Assembly: GCF_003073045.1 (NCBI RefSeq)
Contig: NC_037592.1
Span: 8,100,047-8,164,046 of the forward strand
Direction of reading: 5' to 3'
Length of the DNA stretch: 64,000 nt
DNA from: Pomacea canaliculata
Taxonomy: Eukaryota > Mollusca > Gastropoda > Architaenioglossa > Ampullariidae
Shown here: positions 37,205 through 49,494 of the stretch, piece by piece
Position numbering within the stretch: the stretch's first letter is position 1
How the letters are laid out: every line of letters starts with the position of its first letter
The notes under the pieces: model-generated
Seen by the model: only the letters and a program-made list of their open reading frames with translations
Database searches by the model: none
Told to the model about the DNA's origin: nothing
Program-made: the position numbers and the translations under genes

Positions 37205-37387
37205 TGCAAGGGAAAACCGTGAGCTAAATTTAGCAGCGAGCTACACGACCAGCGATTGGTTGAGGTCCGTGGGGAGGTTTGAGACTTAAGTACAGACCAC
37301 CCCAGACACCCGACAACAGTTGCGAACAGCATCTCGATCTGATCCCTGATCTTTACTGGAGTTTTTTGTGGTTTCTTTGCCAGTCAA
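37205..37387 (+). promoter_or_regulatory. core promoter and 5' UTR of CD225 copy 4
   Basis: Same block as copy 3, with ATTGG near 37255 and ACTTAAGTA about 30 bp further on. Confidence 0.6.
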
Positions 37388-40300
37388 ATGGACCCGAAAC
37401 AAGGTAAATAAATTATTTCAAATATTACTGGACAGGAATCAAACCTCTTTTTTTTAATTCATAGAGAGTAAATTAAAGTTACAACAAATGACACAATTTG
37501 ATTTAATTCTGACATTTCACAACTTTTAAAAACTTGGCTGGAGTTGCATAATTGTTCATGTCTCCTTCCCGTACATAAGATTCCAGATAATCGCCAAAGG
37601 GTTTAAGTGCCTGTACTTTCCGAGCACCTTAGTACTTGGAGGAAAAGATAAGAACGATCGTCTACCCTAGGTCTATGATATTTTACAACTAGTAAAATAA
37701 CTGCACGAGAATCCATCAAGCTGTGCAGTGCTGTGAAGTTTTTCCTAATTTTGTTGGCTTTTGTTTGTTGCGATATTTGGTACGTTATTTGCATGTTTAG
37801 TGTTTGAGTAGGAGGAGAGAAAAAGTTGATAAACCTGTTTGAATAAGTTCCTTGTTCTAAAATACTTTTGAACAGCTGTAAAGAACGCCATAATAACAGG
37901 AATAATTTGCAGCCAGATGCTCTTCTGTGCTTCCTTATAATTATAAGTAGTTGTTATAATCTGAATAAATCTTATTAAGTCGACTAAGTCATAACAAACC
38001 CTGTCCCAAGCCAGATGATATCTTTAATTACTTCAACATCTATCCGAAGTCTGACGCGTGAAACATTTCCTGTTTTTAATTTCCGTTTATGTTAATAAAA
38101 TTAGAGACACCTCCAGTGCCCCATTTTCTGTAAAATGAAACGATGTATATTGCTGAAGATAGGTACAACCTAAAACTCCCCTAAACGGACAGCCTGTGAA
38201 AAATTAAGCTGTCAGCCTGTCTCTCCTCCCTCCTGTTCTATGTTCTCTTGCATCTTATTTTCCATTGCGTATACGACGACAGTATATAGATCATCACATC
38301 GTTAGAACTATAATGAAGTGAATTACTGTAATTCTGCAGTAGTAACAATTACTGTGTGTTACTGATGTAGCTATATCTGTTACACAACTTGATGCATTCT
38401 CATACAGCTGCAACAATTATTGCCAGTTCATATACTGTGAGAGTATAAGTTGTACTGTAGTTGTACCAGTTGTTGTGACATTTCTCTACTTCTAACTAAT
38501 CCTCTAGCGGTGTAAACTGCTGTGAACTTATCATGATGCTTTAGCATTACTGTCAACGAGACTTTCCCTGTTGACTCATCAGTAACAGTTGGGGTGATGT
38601 TGTTTACAACAGGTAACCAGCCCGGATATCCCCAGCAGAGGTACGCTGTACAACCACAGCAAGGCTACAGCTACAACCACTCTACAGTCATCGTAAGCAA
38701 ACCCACTTTTTTTATTGTTTATTATTTTGCTTATTTTTCGGTTTTTATGTCGATGTATTCACCTTAATATTTATTTACAGGTTACTCAACCAGTAGCCGC
38801 CGTTCCAGTTGTTCACAGTGTGCCAGACAACATGGGCTTGGCTATCTTCACCACACTCTGCTGCTGTTGGCCGATCGGACTTTTTGCCATCATGAAGGCA
38901 TCCGAGGTGAGAGCCAAAATATCTATAATCATTTTTGTTAAGGAGATTGGTACGGGCCCTCCGCAACCTAAATTAATAGAACATTTTATATATTCATTTC
39001 TAATGCTATACCTACTCGTACTGAAGGGCAGTGAGCACAGAGGAGAAAAATGCTTCTCAGGCAAAGATCATTACCATCTGAAATTCATTTTTGAATGACT
39101 GTGTCATAACGGGACCACAAAACACTCTCCAATGAGAAGTTCTTGAATTTTTATTTTAAAAAAAAACAAGCAAACAAAAAAAAAAAAAACCACCAGGATG
39201 CCAGGTAATGCGCATTGGGCGAGAACTCCGCTAACTGTAGATCAAACGACTGAATAGCGACAATTGAGTTGATGTGTGGTCATGCTGGAGAAAAAAATGT
39301 AGAGAGAGGTAACCGGAAGGAAAGTCTTTAAATTTTTTCATGACGTAGAAGATTCGAAAAAGAAGTTAAAGCTTATCAGTGATAGCTATCTTAAGCAAAA
39401 ATCACTGTAAACACAAGCAAAGCTCAAGGTGAAAAAAACTAATGTCGCAGCACTGTTTGAATGTCTTTTTAAATAATGCGTTAGTTTATTAAATAGCTCA
39501 AAGTTTAACTCTGAGCTCGTACTGAGCCTGAGTAGTGACAAATAACTAACATGATAATAAACTGATTTTATCTGTGATCAAACCTCTCGACTAAAACGTA
39601 GTTTTGTTTTCATAGACGATACGATGAAATAACAACGACAAACTGAGTCAGAAACGACCTCATGGGGAAGGTGCCAATAAAAAATATTTATTCGATAATC
39701 ATCAGTCCCCTTAAATCACAGATCGTGTGCGGATATATAGGTTCATGAGTTCGATCAACCGAGGTGATCATTTTTTAATAAAACATGAGCAAACGTCGAG
39801 GAGGGTTCAGACTTCTCACGTCCCTCCGATACGTGGAGTGCGGATACATCACTATTTTCATCACTCCAGCCTTTTTCCAGTCATCTCCCTTTCCCCTACC
39901 CTTACTAGTGAAAGGGAAGTAAATCATGTGCTTGTTCAGAATGCGACGGGTAAAGCAGACAACCAAGGATAAGAAGTTGCAGGTACAAGGGTTGCCGAGA
40001 TACTCTGCAACTTTACATTGTAACATGTACTGAATAGACTTTCTCTCCAGTTTCGCGAGATGTAGTAGTAGTAATAATAATAATAGTAGTAGTCGTAATA
40101 AAAATAATAATCATAATGACGACGACGACGACGACGATGACGACGATGATGATGATGATGATAATGATGATAATAATATACATTGCATGCATGGACTGAA
40201 CAGACTTTCTCTCCAGTTTCGCGAGTATTATTATTATTATTACTACTACTACTAATACTACTACTACTACTTCCCAGTTCCAGTCACAGCTGAACTGCAT

Positions 40301-40781
40301 GACCTGGTTGACTAGAGAGAGAGATGTCTGTACATTCCGATAGTTTTATACTGTGAGCATAGACGGAGATGGGTGTGTGTGAGAGAGATGTGAGATAGAA
40401 AAGGGGTGAAACGAGAGAGATAGTTTAGCAGGAAGTCATTCAAAGAGAAAAAGGACTAAAGTAGTTTGTGTTATAATTTAAAATACTGAAGTGTAAGAAA
40501 TAGTCAAACCACTCAAAAACACTCTTCAGTTCATGAAACCTAGCTATCGTAAAACAGAAAAAAGATAGAAGTTGGGTTGGGGTGAAGGGAGGATGATACA
40601 AGATGTTTATTTGTTTGTGTTCTGTGTGCAGTCCCGCACTGCCTTAGCATCAGGGGACTTCCAACGAGCTCAGACCTTAAGCCAGGACTCTCGCCGCTTG
40701 TCCCTGTTTTCCATCGCCGGTGGATGTGTCTCAATCGTCATTGTCATCATCGTAGTTGTCACCATGGTCACCAGTAATTAA
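37388..40781 (+). CDS. CD225 (IFITM/dispanin-like) membrane protein, copy 4
   Basis: 123 residues, intact. Exons: 37388-37403, 38613-38692, 38781-38906, 40632-40781 (TAA). Its protein equals that of copy 2 except Asn in PDNMG. Layout: MDPKQ; Tyr/Gln/Pro tail (6-32); first hydrophobic helix with CCCWPIG (about 48-70); SRTALASGDFQRAQ loop (75-95); second helix and TMVTSN end. It has a complete promoter block and a good poly(A) signal (ATTAAA 41033), and all splice sites are canonical. It is the best preserved member of the recently amplified group. Confidence 0.9.
40062..40273. repeat. trinucleotide microsatellite cluster in intron 3 of copy 4
   Basis: Same composite tract as in copies 2 and 3. 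Confidence 0.85.
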
Positions 40782-41734
40782 TAACTACTACAATAGTTAC
40801 TGACGACATCAGCTTTTCGACCGGGAATCCTGTTCCTGGAGAGAGCGTGTGGTTGCTGAGGAACCGGATATAAGACTGTCTCACACACGGCAGCTGGCGA
40901 AGAAAGACTTTAATGCAAGACGCACACATTATTTGCACTTTGTAGCTGATAGACATGATGCACGTGAGCACGTGCGTGTGTGCTTTGTTGTACACCCATT
41001 GACTTTTGTGACAATGTAGACGAAAAATAATGATTAAAATGAAGGATTAGACGAGCTTTTAAGAAATTGTTGTTTACTGCTTTGTTGTTGATGATCTTTT
41101 AGACAGAGAATACAAAGGTTCGCGGATGTCTATACAAGGACATCCACGCCACCAAGTTTCGATGGTTTGGTAGTTCGGCGAGTGAAAGATATCCAGAAAA
41201 TTATCGTCGTAGGTGCTCAGGTTTTTGTATGGTCAGCGTGGTTGAAGTACAGACATAACACACCTCTTCTGCAGATTGATGAAGTCTGAACAGAATAATT
41301 ATCAAGTTTGTTTTCTGGAAATAAATATCTCTGAATGTGAAAGGAAATGCTGATGTCGCCGTGGTATACCACGCTGCAACTTGAGGAGTCCATCGTCTTC
41401 TGTGAATTGTTACATCCGCATCACTCGCAGCTCTGTCTTTTAAAAACTTCACTCGAAACGATGCCAAAACTAAGATTGAACACAGTTTTACTTGCTAATA
41501 ATAAATGTTTCGACCACCATTTTGTAGTAAGTGCACGTGATTCTACACACGTATCGATGAGACCATTTCGATTTGAGTGGGGTGAAGGTTATACGTATAC
41601 ATTATTTTCCGAAATCGTCCATATGAGAACTTGATGTTATCATATCATCCTCTTTGAGCTGTCTGGCAGGGACATTACAACATTACCAAGGAAATGTCAC
41701 AACCGGTGAGCACTGGGAGGCGCGCGCAGCGTGC
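40782..41734 (+). other. 3' flank of copy 4 and upstream module of copy 5
   Basis: ATTAAA at 41033 and the shared upstream module; no separate gene seen. Confidence 0.6.
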
Positions 41735-41914
41735 AAGGGAAAACCGTGAGCTAAATTTAGCAGCGAGCTACACGACCAGCGATTGGTTGAGGTCCGTGGG
41801 GAGGTTTGAGACTTAAGTACCGACCACCCCAGACACCCGACAACAGTTGCGAACAGCATCTCGATCTGATCCCTGATCTTTACTGGAGTTTTTTGTGGTT
41901 TCTTTGCCAGTCAA
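41735..41914 (+). promoter_or_regulatory. core promoter and 5' UTR of CD225 copy 5
   Basis: Complete block with GGGAAAACCG, ATTGG near 41783 and ACTTAAGTA. Confidence 0.6.
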
Positions 41915-44652
41915 ATGGACCCGAAACAAGGTAAATAAATTATTTCAAATATTACTGGACAGGAATCAAACCTCTTTTTTTTAATTCATAGAGAGTAAAT
42001 TAAAGTTACAACAAATGACACAATTTGATTTAATTCTGACATTTCACAACTTTTAAAAACTTGGCTGGAGTTGCATAATTGTTCATGTCTCCTTCCCGTA
42101 CATAAGATTCCAGATAATCGCCAAAGGGTTTAAGTGCCTGTACTTTCCGAGCACCTTAGTACTTGGAGGAAAAGATAAGAACGATCGTCTACCCTAGGTC
42201 TATGATATTTTACAACTAGTAAAATAACTGCACGAGAATCCATCAAGCTGTGCAGTGCTGTGAAGTTTTTCCTAATTTTGTTGGCTTTTGTTTGTTGCGA
42301 TATTTGGTACGTTATTTGCATGTTTAGTGTTTGAGTAGGAGGAGAGAAAAAGTTGATAAACCTGTTTGAATAAGTTCCTTGTTCTAAAATACTTTTTTTT
42401 GAACAGCTGTAAAGAACGCCATAATAACAGGAATAATTTGCAGCCAGATGCTCTTCTGTGCTTCCTTATAATTATAAGTAGTTGTTATAATCTGAATAAA
42501 TCTTATTAAGTCGACTAAGTCATAACAAACCCTGTCCCAAGCCAGATGATATCTTTAATTACTTCAACATCTATCCGAAGTCTGACGCGTGAAACATTTC
42601 CTGTTTTTAATTTCCGTTTATGTTAATAAAATTAGAGACACCTCCAGTGCCCCATTTTCTGTAAAATGAAACGATGTATATTGCTGAAGATAGGTACAAC
42701 CTAAAACTCCCCTAAACGGACAGCCTGTGAAAAATTAAGCTGTCAGCCTGTCTCTCCTGTTTTATGTTCTCTTGCATCTTATTTTCCACTGCATATACAA
42801 CAACATATCGACAATAATAAAGTTAGAACTATAATGAAGTGACCCACTGTAATTCTGCAGCTGTAACATTACTGTGTGTTACTGATGTAGCTATATCTGT
42901 TACACAACTTGCTGCATTCTCATATAGCTGCAACAATTATTGCGAGTTTATATAATGATATAATAATTTTATAATAAAGTGATCGTATAAGTTGTACTGT
43001 TTTACCAGTTGTTATGACATTTTTCTATTTCTAACTAATCTTCTAGCGGTGTAAACTGCTGTGAACTTATCATGATGCTCTAGCATTACTGTGAACGAGA
43101 CTTTCCCCTGTTGACCCATCAGTAACAGTTGGGTTGATGTTGTCTTCACGGACTTTGCAGCAGGGAACCAGCCCGGATATCCCCAGGAGGGGAGCGATGC
43201 ACAACCGGGGTACACTGTACAACCACAGAAAGGCCACAGCTACGACCACTCTGCAGTCATCGTAAGCGAACCCACTTTTTTATTGTTTATTATTTTGCTT
43301 ATTTTTCGGTGTTTATGTCGATGTATTCATCTTAATATTTATTTACAGGTTACTCAGCCAGTAGCCTCCGCTCCAGTGGTGAACAGTGTGCCAGACAACA
43401 TGGGCTTGGCTGTCTTCACCACATTCTTCTGCTGTTGGCTGATCGGTCTTTTTGCCATCATGAAGGCATCCGAGGTGAGACTCAAAGTATCTATAATCAT
43501 TTTTGTTAAGGAGATTGGTACGGGTCCACCGCACGCTAAATTAGTAGAACATATTATATGTGATCAAACCTCTCCACTAAAATGTGGTTTTGTTTTCATA
43601 GACGATACGATGAACTTGAAATAGCAACGACATAATGAGTTAGAAACGACCTCATGGAGAAGGTGATAATAAACAAATATTTATTCGATAATCCTCTGTC
43701 CTCTGCGATCACAGATCGTGTGTGGATGTATAGGTTCATGAGTTCGATCGACCGTGGTGATCAATTTTTAATAAAAACATTTGTAAACGTAGAGGAGGGC
43801 TCAGACTTATCACGTCCCTCCGATACGTGGTGTGCGGATACATCACTATTTTCATCACTCCAGCCCTTTTCCAGTCATCTCCCTTTCCCCTACCCTTACT
43901 AGTGAAAGGGAAGTAAATCATGTGCTTGTTCAGAATGCGACGGTAAAGCAGACAACCAAGGATAACAAGTTGCAGGTACAAGAGTTGCCGAGATACGCTG
44001 CAACTTTATATTGTAGCATGGACTGAATAGACATTCTCTCCACTTTCGCGAGATGTAGTAGTCGTAATAAAAAAAAAAATAATAATCATAATGACGACGA
44101 CGACGACGACGATGACGACGACGATGATGATGATAATGATGATGATAATAATAGCTTCCCAGTTCCAGTCACAGCTGAACTGCATGACCTGCTTGACTAG
44201 AAAGAGAGAGATTTCTGTACATTCCGATAGTTTTATACTGTGAGCATAGAGGGAGATGCGTGTGTGAGATAGAAAAGGGGTGAATGAGAGAAATAGTTTA
44301 GCAGGCAGTCATTCAAAGAGAAAAAGGACTAAAGTAGTTTATGTTATAATGTATAATACTGGTGTAAGAAATAGAGTCAAACCACTAGAACAAACATTCT
44401 TCAGTGCATGACACCTAGCTATTGTAAAACAGAAAAAGAAAGAAGTTGGGGTTTGAAGGGAGGATGATACATGATATTTACTTGTGTGTGTCCTATGTGC
44501 AGGCCCGCACAGCCCGAGCAACAGGGTCCGTTGAACTAGCTCAGACCCTAAGCCGGGAGTCTCGCCGCTTATCCCTGATTGGCATCGGCGTTGGATGCAT
44601 CGTAATCGTCATTACTATCGTCATTACTATCAATGGTAGTCAGCAGAGCTAA
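41915..44652 (+). CDS. CD225 (IFITM/dispanin-like) membrane protein, copy 5, form a
   Basis: 129 residues with the first of two possible last exons. Exons: 41915-41930, 43164-43261, 43349-43474, 44503-44652 (TAA). Exon 2 encodes QPGYPQEGSDAQPGYTVQPQ, a longer tail than copies 2-4. Exon 3 reads TTFFCCWLIG where the others have TTxCCCWPIG: one Cys of the triplet and the Pro are lost. Exon 4a is diverged (ARTARATGSVELAQTLSRES...), has Ala for the usual Ser at its start, and ends INGSQQS. Exon 1 and promoter come from recent unit 3, exons 2-4 from an older block, so this is a chimera created by exchange in intron 1. Possibly a copy with changed lipidation or function. Confidence 0.85.
44060..44152. 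repeat. microsatellite in intron 3 of copy 5
   Basis: TAA, GAC and GAT runs; a shorter version of the copy 2-4 cluster. Confidence 0.85.
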
Positions 44653-45076
44653 TAACTAGCTGTGCCATTTGGACCATGAGACGAAGTAGGCAGTCGACTA
44701 GGGCGCAAAAATGTCTTGCTGGTTTGTTTGTTTTGGGGTTTTATGCGTTTCAGTGATAAATAATGTTAGGGAAAAATCTCATTTCCATTGAATGGCATTT
44801 GTAGGACACTTTTCCTCTGCTTGTATATTGACTTCACCACGCTAGTCTCTCAGTGCATGTATTATACGAAAGTCCCACCATCCGAGGGCACATCTGTAGT
44901 GACCAGCTAACCAAGGTGGGAGTGGAGGGTGGGAGTGCAATGGGGCGGGTGACAGGGAACAAAAACTCTTCAGAGCATGAAACCTAGCTAAAGTAAAACA
45001 GAACAAAGATAGAAGTTGGGGTTGGACTGAAGGTAGGATGATACAAGATGTTTATTTGTTTGTGTTCTGTGTGCAG

Positions 45077-45250
45077 TCCCGCACAGCCTTAGAATCAGGG
45101 GACATCCAACGAGCTCAGACCTTAAGCCAGGAGTCTCGTCGCTTGTCCCTGTTTTCCATCATCGGTGGAATTGTCTCAATCGTCATATTCATCATCGCAG
45201 CTGTTTTCTCGATCACCAATAGAAGTAGTTACTACTACAAAAGTTACTGA
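45077..45250 (+). CDS. second, alternative last exon of CD225 copy 5 (form b)
   Basis: Good acceptor (TGTGTGCAG) and an open exon encoding SRTALESGDIQRAQTLSQES, a second membrane helix and the tail SITNRSSYYYKSY, TGA at 45248. Phase fits splicing from exon 3 at 43474, giving a 137-residue form b. Sequence just upstream (AAACCTAGCTAAAGTAAAACAGA) repeats that upstream of exon 4a, so an exon with its flank was duplicated. The tail is of the copy 6/7 type. Whether both forms are made needs transcripts. Confidence 0.8.
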   Translation, partial: SRTALESGDIQRAQTLSQESRRLSLFSIIGGIVSIVIFIIAAVFSITNRSSYYYKSY

Positions 45251-45720
45251 CGACGTCAGAGGTTTTCAGACCGGGAATCATGTTCCTGGAATGAGCATGT
45301 GGTTGCTGAGGAACCGGACATAAGACTGTCGCACACCCGGCAGCTGGCGAAGAAAAACTTTTTTGCAAGACGCACACATTTTTTTTACACCTTCCCAGCC
45401 TGAAAGAACTCATGGGACCCTGGTGGGGAGAAAGTTGGTGCCCTCGAGGGTTTTTGAAGAGGGGCCCTTTTTTTCCCCACGAAAGCCCCACCAACCTTTC
45501 CACGAAAGCCCCATAGCATACCCACCAATCGCCCATGAACATTGGTCGTTTCCCACGAAAGGCCCAACAATTTCCCCACTCCCCCCCCCCTCTTGCTGCA
45601 TCCCTCACCCTATCTCACACTTCTACCTACACTGGTACACAGGCTGGCACACCATGAAGAAAACATTCAACAGCTTTTTAAAATCTCTTCGTTTCCTCAC
45701 AACACACAAATAGTAGGCAA
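45251..45720. repeat. 3' flank of copy 5 with C-rich CCACGAAAGCCCCA repeats
   Basis: After the usual 3' block the sequence turns into C-rich DNA with three spaced copies of CCACGAAAG(C/G)CCCA (about 45478, 45501, 45553). Overlapping frames on both strands are a by-product of composition. Origin unknown. Confidence 0.55.
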
Positions 45721-46450
45721 GAGATATCATTAAACAATTTTATTATTTACAACAAAAACTATTTTAACAGTTTACATTATTTAAAGCATTAAAGTTGTTT
45801 TTTTAACATAAAACAAACATTCATCAAATTATTTACATAAAAATTACAGTCAAAAATTTTTTACCGCATGGAAGTTATTTTTGAAATAATTATTTATAAC
45901 ATAACATCAAACAATTTATTTACATAAAAGATAGAAAAATATGACACCAAAAATCAATCCATGAGTGGTGGAATCACTGTCGAAGAAAAGAAATAAAAAG
46001 TCAATGACAATGTATTTACATATTTTGATTTTTGCTATGTATGTAGAACAAACCCCTCACATAGACGATATCTTAAAGCTTTCATAAATCTACTAATTCC
46101 TAGTGAGATTACAAGAACTTGAACAAGACTCGAATAAAAAGATTTTTAAATGCCATTTGTGTGTTTAAGAAGTTTTAGATACTATCTGAAAGTAGCCAAT
46201 TTATCTTTAGTACAAAAGGTAAGGTAAAGAGGTCTACTGAATAAATCCACAAACAATAAAACAATGCTCACATTCATAATTTTAACTTGACAAGCTCATT
46301 GTTGTAATTCCACTCATCATTAGATGTCATCACCCTTCGAATCATTCCTCAATCCATGTCTCTTGGACTGCGGCTGTGCACAAAAGGAAATTGTAAGGTA
46401 GACTTGAATACTATTGTACACAATAATAAATTTGTAAATGTAGAGAAAAT
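45721..46450. other. AT-rich spacer
   Basis: Very AT-rich with repeated TTATTTAC-type words. No gene, RNA or element recognised. Confidence 0.5.
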
Positions 46451-46784
46451 AATGCTTAGATTCGTGTGCGTGTAAGTACATTCGAAAAGCGTAGATTATG
46501 TGTTAGATGATTTTTTTTTACCTTATATAGTAAAAATGCTCCATTTATTTTACTGTAGGATTGTTCTAGTATAAGCTGGTTTAGTTCCTTTTTTAATTAT
46601 AGGCTAAGATCAGTAATTTTCAGATAAAACTTTATTTATATCCCAGAGGGCAATTTTGACATGGAGTTTATAAGTTACGGATAACACCCACACCCGAACG
46701 TACACACAAAACAACAACAAAACGGGAAAAATGTTAGCTTTTGCCAATCAAAAAGGCTTAACTCATTCAGTTTTCGCGAAATTT

Positions 46785-47340
46785 TTATCATCTATGTGTC
46801 AAATACATCCCAGCCAGATTACTCCGCTCTTTGTTTGATGGCAGTACGTAGGCTCACTATCCCTGTCACCAGAACAACCACGTATGGTCGCGGGACTTTT
46901 AATTACCATGCTACAAAACACTGGAACCAAAGGGTATCTTCTTTGGTGAAACTGTCTTCCCTTTCATGTCAGCAATCTACCCACCATCCAATCCTTTCAA
47001 CGTGAACTAAAAACATGTGTTCCAAGAACATTAATTACTCCTTACTCCAATCAGCATAGTTGTGATTATAATTAATTGACAAGTCCATCTGCTCGTCTTC
47101 TTCATCAGATTTATGACACTCTCCATCCTTACTGCTTGTTTCCTGAGTCCTATTTGTGCTTTCTATGTTTGCATTTTACTACTTGTCCGTATAGTTGTTT
47201 TTCCTTCTGTCCTCGATGGTATTCTGTCCATGTCTTCTACTTGTCTCGAGCTCTGCATAAGCTGGACTATGCGCCAAATAAATCACACGTTGGTGTTGTT
47301 GCTATTGTTGTTGTTGTTATTATTATTATTGAGAAACGTG
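46785..47340 (+). mobile_element. LINE ORF2 C-terminal remnant and 3' tail
   Basis: Encodes LTIPVTRTTTYGRGTFNYHA followed by KHWNQ, the end-of-ORF2 signature of non-LTR retrotransposons, then runs into frameshifts and a (TTG)n(TTA)n 3' tail at about 47300-47330. Confidence 0.65.
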
Positions 47341-48014
47341 AAAGACTGCTTCTGTTCATCAGTGACTTACCGAAAAGAAAGTAGGGGGTGGCTGCCTACC
47401 CCTACCTCCACACCCCAAGGACGTCGCAGGGGATGGACACAAAAGAAAGACCTTTCAGGTATGGAGATTGGGAACCTGCATTAGAAAACAATTAAGTATG
47501 TGTTTTAATGTTTAGATGTGATCCTTGAAAAATGAGAAACATAGATTATATAACATAAGAACATCCAGGAATTAGAAATACTTGAACAACTATATGGGGT
47601 TGAGAGGTTCAACGAAGGTAGAAACTTCGGAAACGTTATAAACGCTACCTTGACACTCGGCGCTAAGCGAAAAATTGGTTTGAATCCCTCCCTCGAAAAA
47701 TAAAGCTATAAGTCCTTGATAGGGAGCCAAGGTGAACATCCAGAGCTAAACAACGCTTCAAAACTACAACGGGTCACAAATATTGCTTGTGTATACGCGC
47801 GCGCGTACAGTCTTTTTTGAAATTAGTTTTCACATGTGTTCAATAAAATTTAGTTTGTATTATCAACACGCGTGTGCTCTTGTTTACTGAGGATCATCTG
47901 GCGTTGTTGCTCGCTGTGGGGTGTGATCACGTGACCGCTGAATGTTTTGGGTTGTGAACATGCCTGGGAGTGTGCATGAATAGGTTGGAGCCTCAGACCT
48001 ATATTCAACATACA

Positions 48015-48350
48015 GGTAGTCGTCGACTTACGACCGTTCGATTTTACGACCACAACTATGACTGGTATGTATGGCCACGACTGGCAAGGAAGCAAAATGA
48101 ATGTGAGAGTGTTTCCACGGTGGTAACACGATAATTTCCGTGGTCTCACCATTCCTGCGCCACACATGATAATAAACATTACCAGCCTATAAAATAAAAT
48201 ACGGAACAAGGAAAATATTTCTAAAATACCATATGGCTTAAAAATGATAAAAATATCATCACCCAGCATAATACACTTACGGCAATTTACCATGGCCGGC
48301 TTACCACCGGTTTGTCGTAACCAAACGTGATCGTAAGTCGACGACCAACC
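48015..48350. mobile_element. non-autonomous DNA transposon with ~20 bp inverted repeats
   Basis: Left end GGTAGTCGTCGACTTACGAC; right end is the complement of GGTTGGTCGTCGACTTACGA. About 335 bp, no coding capacity. The superfamily is not identified because a clean target duplication is not visible. Confidence 0.7.
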
Positions 48351-48489
48351 ATTGTAGGCCAGTGGTTGAAGCGGTTGGTCGCACGTTGTTTCAGTGTCTC
48401 GAGTGTTTGTTGTAGCCACATTATCTTGGTAGCTAAAGCTAAATAGCTATATATGTTGATAATAAATTTAACGATTTCATAAATTTTAA

Positions 48490-49311
48490 AGACGTTGTAG
48501 TAGATTAGCCATGTGTAGAATTCACATCTGAATACACTCTGTAAGTATTCTGTTTTCATGTTTGGGCAAGTTGACGATCAAGATAGTTTGATGACGTGAT
48601 GACCTCTTCAAGCTGTGTTGAAATTTCTCAAACAGGATGTATTGCCTGTGATCGAGGTTGCGAAATGTTTAGGACACAAAGGCTCGAGGACGTCTATACA
48701 CAGATATCCACGCCACCAATTTTGGATGTTTGGTAGTTAGGGAAAGATATGCGCAGAAAATTATCATCTTATGTGTTTCAGGTTTTGTTTGGTCAGCGTG
48801 GTTGAAGTACAGACATAACACACCTGTTCTGCAGATTGATGAATACTGAACAGTGTAATTATCAAGTATCTGCTGTATATTGTTGTTTTGTGGAATTAAA
48901 GATCTCTAAAAGTGAAAGGCGATGCTGATGCCGCCGTCGTATACCACACTGCAACTTAAGGAGTCCATCGTCTTCTGTGAATTGCTACTTCCGCATTACT
49001 CGTAGCTTTCTCTATAAAAAAAAATTCACTAGAAACGATGTCAAAGCTAAGATTGAACTCAGTTTTATTTGCTAATAATATATGTTTCGACCACCATTTT
49101 GTAGTAAGCGTGCATGATAACACACGTTCCGTTAAGACCATTTCAATTTGAGTGGGGTGAAGGTTATATGTATACATTATTTTCCGAAATCGTCCATATG
49201 AGAACTTGGTCTTATCATATCATCCTGTTTGAACTGACTGGTGAGGACATTGCAACATCACCAAGGAAAGAGCATGTCACAACCGGTGAGCACTGGGAGG
49301 CGAGAGCAGAT
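48490..49311 (+). repeat. upstream module of CD225 copy 6
   Basis: Closest to the second module at 26600-27480 (shared GAAGACGTTGTAGTAGATTAG and GACCTCTTCA). Confirms that these two blocks share a more recent ancestor than the rest of the array. Confidence 0.65.
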
Positions 49312-49494
49312 GGAAGGGAAATCCATGAGCTAAATTTAGCAGCGAGCTACACGACCAGCGATTGGTTGAAGTCCGTGAGGAGGCTTGAGACTTAAGTACC
49401 GACCGTAACAGACACCCGACAACAGTTGCGACCAGCATCTCGATCTGTTCTCTGATCTTTACTGAAGTTTTTTTGTGGTTTCTTTGCCAGTCAA
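49312..49494 (+). promoter_or_regulatory. core promoter and 5' UTR of CD225 copy 6
   Basis: GGGAAATCCATGAGCTAAATTT, inverted CCAAT (ATTGG near 49361), ACTTAAGTA and leader all present. Confidence 0.6.

Larger units (their letters stand above)
33686..38205 (+). repeat. tandem unit 2 of ~4.52 kb
   Basis: Carries exons 2-4 of copy 3 and exon 1 of copy 4. Differs from the neighbours mainly by one-base indels. Confidence 0.85.
38206..42752 (+). repeat. tandem unit 3 of ~4.54 kb
   Basis: Carries exons 2-4 of copy 4 and exon 1 of copy 5. Identity to units 1-2 ends at about 42752, within intron 1 of copy 5. Confidence 0.85.
46450..48490. repeat. second copy of the 20.0-20.86 kb intergenic tract, inside the array
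   Basis: Shares in the same order the AAGTACATTC...GTAGATTATGTG block, the LINE remnant, the TTGTTTACTGAGGA block, the inverted-repeat element and the GTTTGTTGTAGCCACATTATC block. About 800 bp between 47030 and 47868 has no counterpart at the first locus. Confidence 0.7.

Noticed and set aside
45213..45713. Several overlapping Pro/Gly-rich frames on both strands
   Set aside because: Product of the C-rich repeat; frames conflict and overlap exon 4b.
47850..48419. 189-residue minus-strand frame
   Set aside because: Covers an inverted-repeat DNA element and a duplicated spacer; no family resemblance, and the counterpart at 20.4 kb is not open.
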